Below are positions 57,301 through 64,000 of a stretch of DNA of 64,000 nucleotides, one piece after another. The stretch is from Ceratopteris richardii (Eukaryota > Streptophyta > Polypodiopsida > Polypodiales > Pteridaceae), in the NCBI GenBank assembly GCA_020310875.1, contig CM035413.1, positions 182,581,118-182,645,117 on the forward strand, read 5' to 3'. The notes below the pieces were generated by a model. It saw nothing but the letters and a program-made list of their open reading frames with translations, had not been told where the DNA came from and searched no databases. The first letter of the stretch is position 1; each line of letters opens with the position of its first letter. The position numbers and the translations under genes were made by a program.

Positions 57301-58747
57301 AACCCTGGCTGGCTTCATCGTCGCCTTGATCGTCGTCTGTTTCGGTTCTTTCTTCTTCAGAGCCCGACACAGCTTGTCCCTGTGGCAAATCTCGCGGCGT
57401 AGTAGGATAGCTGGGACGTTCATATTCCTGGGAGAACAGTTGTGCTTCTGAATACTGGAATTCGTTTGAGAATGCATCAGGCATCTCAAAATCAAATGTC
57501 GTGTTTATGGGGTCGGCCTCCATATGTGGTATCGGGAAAGAAAACGCTTCCGCACCAATGGTGGTGGGAGCTTCTGCGGTGGTGGTGGGGGGTTCTGCGG
57601 TGGTAGCTGCCTGAGGTGCAGCGGTACTAGTGGTGGCCTCCGTAATTACTGGTCTGGACAATCGTATGCGAATAGGTTGTACAGTAGGAGCAGCTTCTGT
57701 CTATGGTCGCTCGGGAGAAGGTTGTGGTGATGGCGACTCTGGCACTTGGAGGCAAGGGATGGTGCCTCGCATGCGCTTCCCTGCCCGTGTCCTACTGGGC
57801 TTCCTGGCTTTCTTCGTTGTGCCCTTGAATGCCTTCAATTCCTCTCCTGTTAATGCACGCTCGATGGGCAAGTCATAAGCCAAGCACATATACACAATTC
57901 TTGTGAGTGCACAACATCCGTTAAGCACTTTTTTACGCTCCCATCTGTGCTGTGCCAGATACATTTGGTCTATGATCCAGCTTGCCAGATCAACTGTTTG
58001 AGGTCCCGTACATGCCAAATATAATCCGAACCATATTCTTTTGTGTGGCATGGTAAATCTGTCCTGAGCTGGAAATGCAAAATGTTGCATGCATATTCTT
58101 AGTGGCTTTGATAGCTCAGGTGTAATGGCCGAAATCTCTTCCCACTTCGTGACATCCCCACGTTTCATCGGTTCTGGAATCAATCTCTCTCGGTCTGTGG
58201 GAGTGTGGGTTCCATGAATCTTGATGGCTGCTCTGATTAAGTCCTTAGAGAGATAAAATCTCTTGTAAGGTGGATCATCCACTAGAGTAGGCAATATAAA
58301 GGTTCCTGGGATGTCCTTATTCTCTGATGCCAGTAAGGTAGTGATTAAGTAATAGCACCTATAAAAATCCGGTTTGGGTAGAGGATCACTGAAATATTCT
58401 GTGAAACCGGCTCTGGCCCAAACATGAGTTAAATCCTGGGTGGTCTGTAGGGCTTCGAACTCTCTGGAGAAAAACTGGTATTTTCCCCACGTGCGGTCAT
58501 CAAATGTCAGAGAGGATTCAAAAATAAAGTCCGCGTCCGCAAGGGGTCCTGCAAGGCCCTGAAACCAATGAGAGTTCCTGTGTATCTTTTCGGTGTAGCC
58601 CATAGGGGGGTTATCGATAGGCATGGGCCCTGGAAATCCCTGAAATTCCGGCGGTGGAGCAGTCGGGTGGGACTCTGCTCGTAGCACGTTGAGGGGCACA
58701 GCCGCTACACTGGGGCCTGCTCCTGGTGTTCCTTCGTCGGTTTGCAT
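54317..58747 (-). CDS. Element C ORF3: long coiled-coil protein of unknown function
   Basis: It starts MQTDEGTPGAGPSVAA at 58747. The N-domain (57780-58650) has NSHWFQGL, PKPDFYRCYYL, MCMQHFAFP-type ICMQHFAFP, SWIIDQMY and NGCCALTRIV, more than half identical to A by eye. A Pro/Thr/Ser-rich linker spans about 56200-57700. Heptads (LQTQLNSLSIENASLNTRYQ) span about 55560-56200. The C-terminal domain (54370-55400) has PRRRSWTAF, YPYFRPP, NFDLVYDMSTTPSLRV and YLPACYKQTFEEM, about two thirds identical to A. Conservation is concentrated in the two end domains, with the linker free to change, which argues for a functional protein. About one break. Function unknown. Confidence 0.83.
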
Positions 58748-58977
58748 GGTGGCTGGTGCGCTAGTGAGAAAGATCTGCTACAAAAGATTAACACATTAGC
58801 ATGGAAATTAATTATGATCCCATTAAAGTGAGACCGCAATCCCTTTCCATAACTGATGCGTAACCCGTGTAGCCAAGTGCGGTGATGTGATGGATGCAAT
58901 GTTTCTTGCAGCACTAGTGCAGGTCTCTAGACACCTATACGTTTCAGATCATGCATACATTTCTTGATGAGATGAGA
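58748..58977 (-). other. Spacer between pol and ORF3 of element C, with candidate splice acceptor
   Basis: Minus-strand TTAATCTTTTGTAG ends in AG at 58778-58779, about 30 bases before the ORF3 ATG. GTGTTAAT just upstream could be a branch point. It parallels the site before ORF3 in element A. The rest of the spacer shows nothing. Confidence 0.4.
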
Positions 58978-61900
58978 TTACGAGTGGTGTGTGATGATGG
59001 TGTGTGAATTTATACCAGGTTTAAAGGTTAGAGATTTAGTACAAGGTTGTATGTTAGTCGGGGGGTAGTTAGACAATGGGTTAGGGGACGACGGTTGGAC
59101 ACGTTTCGGTATCCATTTCCTAAGAGTCCTTGAATGGGTGGTGGGTTTCTGCTGAGGGGTAAAAGGTGGTGTCGGGTTTGGGGGTATCGAGGGATGAGAT
59201 GAGTTATGGGGGTTATATATTACATGGCTTATGGGTTGAGCTATGATACATGGTTTGGGTACCCAAATCTCCGTGGGCGTGGGTCTATGGGTAAGGTACT
59301 TCTTGGCGATCCACATTTGTCGGATGCTCGGACCTGGAGAAGAAGGTCGAGGGGATGGTGGATATCGATTCTGTTTCTGTTCAACCTTTTGCTTGTTGAT
59401 CTCTGCTTGGTTGGAGTCCTTCGGTGTTTTTTGTCCTTTTCGCACCCATATTTGTCTGGTGCCGCTTCCTTTGAGTGGCCTAAACTGCCTTCCTTGTCGT
59501 GTCTTCTGATACTGCCGTCGGTCTGGGTTCCTTTGTCGTGGTTGACTCTGTTGTTGCTGGGGTTGAGAGGTCGGATGGACACTCTGCTTTGGAAAAGAAG
59601 GGAGTTCCAACACTTGCGTGACCTGCCCATTAGGAAGTGATGCCTTTTGTAACTTTAATCTAGGCCAGTCCGCAACAAGTTTGGAAGGATGAGCACCGTA
59701 GGGTGTCGTGCTCATTTGGCCGCTGATGCAACCCACCTGACCTCTGATTGTGTCCATCTGCCCTTGCTGTTGGGTAACTGTCTCTTCTAGTTTGCAGGAA
59801 GTCCCAGGGGAGATCTCCTGTCGTCCATCTGATTGACAATTGTCTATAGCCAAGCCCGAGTGAGTTGGTGTAGACGTAACGTGACTGGTCTGCCCAAAAA
59901 TCTTCCTGTCTTCCGTCGTATGCGTTTCATAGGGTCTAGGGTCACAACCGTCAAGCGGAATGCCGTTAGGGAAGTCGAGCGGTATCACTCGCTTCTGCTC
60001 TAAGGTTCCAATCTGTAAGGAGCCTTGTCTAAGATTTAGGTCTACCGAGTGATCGTATAGCCAATCTTGGCCAAGGATTAGGGGTTCTATCAGGTCGTCA
60101 TCATGGCACACTAGTAGCTTTGCTGTCATCGTCAAATCCTTAATGAGGATAGGAAGGTCCACCTCACCCATGCAAGGGGTTTCCATGCCTCCTAGGCCTA
60201 TGAGGTATGCCTCAATTGGCCGCATTTCTATTCCTGAATCCTTATAGTGGGACCATCTAATCGCACTAGTCGCAGCGCCTGAGTCAATTAAAGCCCTGAG
60301 TTCTTGGCTATGGTTGCCGTGCGCTAGCCTTACTGTAATGAATGGCCTCCTGTCCACTATGCTAGGATGAGTGGTTGACTTTACTTGACACATGGCCATG
60401 GGATATCTGGGTGGTGTTTCCAGATGGTTATAATGTTCTCTCCCTAGTCCTTGTCTTCTTAGCTTCATGCGCTTAATGCGTTCTATGGCTTCTGCCTGAG
60501 CTTCCGCTCGTATTCTATTTTCTTCCTCCTTACGCTTCTTTGCCAACGTGAGTCGTCTAAGCATATCCTCAGTAAGAGGTTCTTGGTATAGCTTGACTCT
60601 ACAGCCACTAATGTAATTAGGCATTATATCTCCTTCTAAGGTGGCTAACTGTACTGCTCCACTAGTCGAGAGTCTGTTAATGATCATAGGTCCATAACCT
60701 CGCTTTTCTAACTTCCGTGCATGCTGTTTCAGTGTATACACTAGAACTAAATCTCCTTCTTTTAGGCCTTTATCTTTCACATGTGCATCAAAATATGCTT
60801 TCTGTCGCTTCTTCGCAGCGTATATTCCTGCTGCTGCTTTCAGCCTGGTTTCTCCTAATCGTTCCAAGTCCAATATTCTCGCTGATAATTCATGGCCGGT
60901 CCACTGATGTTCTTGTGCAACCTTAAGGGTCGGTATCAAGAAGTCCAAAGGAAGCACTGCATTCTGACCAAAAACCATCTGAAAGGGAGTTGCATTGAGT
61001 ACGGTCTTGTAGGCCACTCGATATGCCCAAACAGCGTGATGTAGCTGTTTGTCCCAATCTGAACGTTTATTGTTCACGAGTTTCGTCAGTACGGTACAAA
61101 GTATCTTGTTAGTGCTTTCAGCCTGACCATTGGCCTGAGGATGATATGGTGCAGATTTCTTGTGAATCACCATAAAATCCTGTAACAAATATTCAATGAC
61201 TTGGTTTAGAAAGTGAGTGCCTCGATCGCTCACTAACTCTATAGGCAATCCATATCTTGTAAAGACATTTTCAAATAAGAATTTTGCAGTCGTGTGTGCA
61301 TCATTCTTTTTTGTGGCTTTTGCCTCTACCCATTTCGTAAGATAATCTGTGGCAACAATAATATATTCCGCATGTGTACCTTTTGCAGGGGGATTAATGG
61401 GTCCTACAAAGTCTATACCCCACTTAGAAAATGCACGTCCGCCCATCATGGGTTTCAATGGCATTTCATCTCTGTGAGTAGGAAACTGAGTTCTTTGACA
61501 CACGTCACATCTCTTTACATAGGTATGTGCATCCATGTGAAGAGTGGGCCACCATAATCCTGCAAAGAGGATGGCCTTGATTATCCTATCGGGTCCAAAA
61601 TGAGCTCCTGCAACACCTTGGTGTGCAGTCTCTAGTATTCTCAGATAATCACTCTCATGAACACATTGTCTTAGATATCCATCTCGTCCTCTTTTGTATA
61701 GATTATCGCCAATAAGCGAGTAGCCTTGAGCTTCCTGCTCTAGACTGCGTTGTCGAGCTAAGGTCATTCCTTGAGGGAATGTGTTCGTCCTCAAGTAGGT
61801 CACTAATGGTTCACTCCAGTCTGGTGTGAGAGACACGTGATATAGTGTCGCATGCTCTACTGGTGGTCTTTTACAACACACCTGACATTCTTTACACAAC

Positions 61901-63999
61901 TTGTAGACATCTGCTTCCATCGTAGGCCAATATACTCCTAATCTATGCAGAGTCTGTAAAGTTCGATGTTTTGAATGATGTTGCTTTAGTGCACCTAAGT
62001 GTGCTAATTGCAACCAATTCGCATGTTCTGATTCATCTACACAACAAGCAAGAATCTTTTGATTATCTTGTTTATATATGCTTCCTGCTATTATTTGGTA
62101 CCTCTGAGATTTGGTAATCTCTCCTTCTTTGATCTTTATCCTAGGACTCTTAGGTCCGTATGTCAGAATAGGGACTAACGGCTTAGCCCATTCCGGTGCT
62201 ATCTCGAGGTTAAACAAGTATGCATCTGGTAATTCATCCGCTACTCCTTGAGGGGCTTCTCCTGAGGTTAATCTTGAGAGGTGGTCAGCTCTAAGATGCG
62301 TCTTTCCTTTCCTAACTACCACTTCAAAATCATACTCCATGAGTAATAGAAACCAACGTATTAGTCGTCCGGTGTTACATGGTTTGTTGACTAAATATAA
62401 TAGGGCTTGATGATCTGTAAAGAACTTGAATTTGTTGGCCAACAAATAGTGCCTAAACTTCTTTACCGCGTAGATCATCCCTAATCCTTCTCGTTCCGTC
62501 GTGGTGTAATTTCTCTCTGCTGCGTTCAGTTGTCTGCTAGCGTAAGCTATGGGGAGATCTATGTTACCTTCATTCGTGGGTTGTGCTAACACACATCCTA
62601 TGGCGTAATTGGATGCATCCACATGTACATGGAATGGCTTACTCCAATCTGGAGTTGTCAATATAGGTGCTGAACACAAACGTCGTTTAAGTTCTTTGAA
62701 TGAATTTTCACATTCATCTGTCCACTCAAAAGTGGTCAAAAGAGAGTACAGAGGCTTGGCTATGATTGCATACATGTGTATGAATCTCCTATAATAGCCG
62801 CAATGGCCCATAAACGCCTGTACCTCTTTCACATTAGTTGGTCTAGGTAATTCTGCAATTACCTTTACCTTTTCCTCATCCGTGGAGATTCCATTCTTTG
62901 ACACGATGTGTCCTAGAATTTTGCCTTGTCTGACCATGAAAACGCATTTTTCTGGGTTCAAACAAACCTGATATTCTCGACATTTGTCAAATATTTGTCT
63001 TAACTCTGGGATATGTGTCTGCCTTACATTTGAATGTGCACATAAGTCATCGACATAAACTTCCAAGCTCTTGCGTAAGAATTCCTTAAAAACATGACAC
63101 ATGAGTCGCTGGAAAGTGGCGGGTGCATTTGTCAAGCCGAATGGCATCACACGAAATGCAAATATGCCCCATTCTGTGGCAAAAGCCGTCTTGTGTTGGT
63201 CTTCTGGAGCAATGGCTACTTGGTTATAGCCTGAGAATCCATCAAGAAAGCTGTAAACTTCCTTGCCCGCAACTCTCTCCAATAGGTGTTCTGTGATAGG
63301 AAGAGGATAACTATCTCTAATCGTGGCTGCATTAACTTTTTTAAGGTTAATACACACACGCAATTTTCCATTCTTCTTGGGCACAACCACAATGGGGGAT
63401 ACCCATTCGGTATGCTCAATTTCGTAAATGAATCCTGCTTCTATCAAGCGATCTATCTCCTCTTTAATCTTCGCAGCGTAGTTATCATTGTACGTGTACG
63501 GTTTCTGTTTTGTCGGTTTTGCATCTGGAGTCATAGGGATTCTATGAGAACATATATCTGGATCTACTCCTTTCAAATCTTTGTAACTCCAAGCAAAAAC
63601 ATCTCTATATTCGCGCAATAGGGCAACTAACTCTTCTTCTTCTTCAGTCGTCAAATCATGCCCTATATATGTGCATTTTTCTTCTTCTCCTTCTATGGCA
63701 ACTATTACTTTTTTGGTTTTCTCTCGGTTATCATATACTTGTCCATCATTCGCCTTCCTATTGGGCATTCGTACCATGATTCTTCTATCTTCGATTTCAT
63801 ATTTCTTGAAGTTCTCGGGTACTTCAAACAAATATTCTTCTTTTTCTGACATGGTTTCTTTCTTCTTCCTTTTCTTGCTTTCACTCTTAGTAGTCACTTC
63901 TGTGGCTAATCTCACTTCATTCGTAATTTCCTCGTGTCTCTGAGGGTGAGTCTCTACTTCGTAGAAATATTCTTCCTCTGATGCAAAGGGTGGGTCCAT
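58978..63999 (-). CDS. Element C pol: RT, RNase H, doubled zinc module, integrase, second protease-like domain, WVPK tail
   Basis: An open frame of at least 1673 codons that continues past the right edge, where gag and the first protease must lie. RT spans about 62640-63530 with YVDD near 63047. RNase H is at 62240-62640. The first zinc module (AHLGALKQHH, CKECQVC) is at 61850-61995 and the second (AHQGVAGAHFG, CDVCQ) at 61470-61620. The integrase core (WGIDFVGP, VSDRGTHF, AESTNK) is at 60940-61440. The second retropepsin-like domain (LIDSGAATSAI, LILGQDWLYD) is at 60020-60350. The tail motifs IWVRKGQ, MWIAKK, IWVPKP and KWIPKR lie at 59090-59480. It matches A domain for domain. Confidence 0.92.
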   Translation of the reverse strand: MDPPFASEEEYFYEVETHPQRHEEITNEVRLATEVTTKSESKKRKKKETMSEKEEYLFEVPENFKKYEIEDRRIMVRMPNRKANDGQVYDNREKTKKVIVAIEGEEEKCTYIGHDLTTEEEEELVALLREYRDVFAWSYKDLKGVDPDICSHRIPMTPDAKPTKQKPYTYNDNYAAKIKEEIDRLIEAGFIYEIEHTEWVSPIVVVPKKNGKLRVCINLKKVNAATIRDSYPLPITEHLLERVAGKEVYSFLDGFSGYNQVAIAPEDQHKTAFATEWGIFAFRVMPFGLTNAPATFQRLMCHVFKEFLRKSLEVYVDDLCAHSNVRQTHIPELRQIFDKCREYQVCLNPEKCVFMVRQGKILGHIVSKNGISTDEEKVKVIAELPRPTNVKEVQAFMGHCGYYRRFIHMYAIIAKPLYSLLTTFEWTDECENSFKELKRRLCSAPILTTPDWSKPFHVHVDASNYAIGCVLAQPTNEGNIDLPIAYASRQLNAAERNYTTTEREGLGMIYAVKKFRHYLLANKFKFFTDHQALLYLVNKPCNTGRLIRWFLLLMEYDFEVVVRKGKTHLRADHLSRLTSGEAPQGVADELPDAYLFNLEIAPEWAKPLVPILTYGPKSPRIKIKEGEITKSQRYQIIAGSIYKQDNQKILACCVDESEHANWLQLAHLGALKQHHSKHRTLQTLHRLGVYWPTMEADVYKLCKECQVCCKRPPVEHATLYHVSLTPDWSEPLVTYLRTNTFPQGMTLARQRSLEQEAQGYSLIGDNLYKRGRDGYLRQCVHESDYLRILETAHQGVAGAHFGPDRIIKAILFAGLWWPTLHMDAHTYVKRCDVCQRTQFPTHRDEMPLKPMMGGRAFSKWGIDFVGPINPPAKGTHAEYIIVATDYLTKWVEAKATKKNDAHTTAKFLFENVFTRYGLPIELVSDRGTHFLNQVIEYLLQDFMVIHKKSAPYHPQANGQAESTNKILCTVLTKLVNNKRSDWDKQLHHAVWAYRVAYKTVLNATPFQMVFGQNAVLPLDFLIPTLKVAQEHQWTGHELSARILDLERLGETRLKAAAGIYAAKKRQKAYFDAHVKDKGLKEGDLVLVYTLKQHARKLEKRGYGPMIINRLSTSGAVQLATLEGDIMPNYISGCRVKLYQEPLTEDMLRRLTLAKKRKEEENRIRAEAQAEAIERIKRMKLRRQGLGREHYNHLETPPRYPMAMCQVKSTTHPSIVDRRPFITVRLAHGNHSQELRALIDSGAATSAIRWSHYKDSGIEMRPIEAYLIGLGGMETPCMGEVDLPILIKDLTMTAKLLVCHDDDLIEPLILGQDWLYDHSVDLNLRQGSLQIGTLEQKRVIPLDFPNGIPLDGCDPRPYETHTTEDRKIFGQTSHVTSTPTHSGLAIDNCQSDGRQEISPGTSCKLEETVTQQQGQMDTIRGQVGCISGQMSTTPYGAHPSKLVADWPRLKLQKASLPNGQVTQVLELPSFPKQSVHPTSQPQQQQSQPRQRNPDRRQYQKTRQGRQFRPLKGSGTRQIWVRKGQKTPKDSNQAEINKQKVEQKQNRYPPSPRPSSPGPSIRQMWIAKKYLTHRPTPTEIWVPKPCIIAQPISHVIYNPHNSSHPSIPPNPTPPFTPQQKPTTHSRTLRKWIPKRVQPSSPNPLSNYPPTNIQPCTKSLTFKPGINSHTIITHHS

Positions 64000-64000
64000 G

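Larger units (their letters stand above)
53653..63999 (-). mobile_element. Element C: three-ORF Ty3/gypsy retrotransposon, 5' end outside window
   Basis: Minus-strand element with the same order as A: pol (running in from the right edge), ORF3, polypurine tract, 3' LTR. It inserted into RNase H of element D, whose sequence starts again at 53652. The 5-bp target duplication would be ATCCA (53648-53652), with its partner off the window. The part in view has about one break and otherwise looks whole. A and C differ clearly in LTR and protein sequence, so they are separate subfamilies. Confidence 0.9.

Noticed and set aside
56802-57329. A 175-codon open frame opposite ORF3 of element C, considered because Retand-type gypsy elements carry antisense ORFs
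   Set aside because: It lies opposite the low-complexity Pro/Thr linker, where long antisense frames arise by composition, and A shows no matching protein.

Overview
The window looks like a stretch of a large, repeat-choked land-plant nuclear genome. Every coding region I recognise belongs to an LTR retrotransposon (Ty3/gypsy or Ty1/copia). Both copia elements whose start is visible use the initiator-Met-tRNA primer site TGGTATCAGAGC, as plant copia elements do. I cannot tell fern, lycophyte, gymnosperm or other plant apart from this sequence. I found no host gene, no functional RNA gene and no CRISPR array. For brevity I give the elements letters.

Left block (1-31176) is a nest up to four elements deep. 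K, an old + copia, survives only as its 3' end (30160-31176). It was hit by G, a - strand gypsy whose 5' LTR, primer site, leader and gag scraps lie at 28758-30159 and 15008-15338. G was hit by A, a + gypsy filling 1-15007 with its 5' LTR off the window, and by E, a - copia at 15339-28757 with a GTTCC target duplication. E was hit in gag by F, a + copia at 20524-27114 with a TCTTC target duplication. LTR pairs agree with the order: by eye E's LTRs (1285 bp each) differ at about 13 sites and F's (1073 bp each) at about 6.

Middle block (31177-49789) holds I, an old + gypsy interrupted by H, a + chromovirus with a chromodomain (32351-37662, AATTT duplication). It also holds a scrap of an A-type LTR, and J, a decayed + gypsy with its own downstream coiled-coil ORF (39650-48939). 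J's left LTR sits head to head with an inverted LTR copy.

Right block (49790-64000) holds D, a broken - gypsy pol. D is interrupted by a + solo LTR (52785-53408, CAAGG duplication) and by C, a - gypsy that runs off the right edge.

A, C, D and G belong to one broad gypsy group, and this is the most interesting biology here. A and C show an unusual plan: gag with CCHC-like knuckles, protease, RT, RNase H, two consecutive integrase-type H2C2 zinc modules and the D,D35E core. These are followed by a second retropepsin-like domain and a tail of spaced W-V-P-K motifs. A separate ORF3 of about 1400 residues follows, with a conserved N-domain, a Pro/Thr-rich linker, a long coiled coil and a conserved C-terminal domain I do not recognise. 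A plausible 3' splice site lies just before ORF3 in both A and C. The other striking feature is a set of five 21-25 bp palindromes in F's LTR whose arms differ from copy to copy but stay self-complementary.

All identities, difference counts and family assignments were made by eye.
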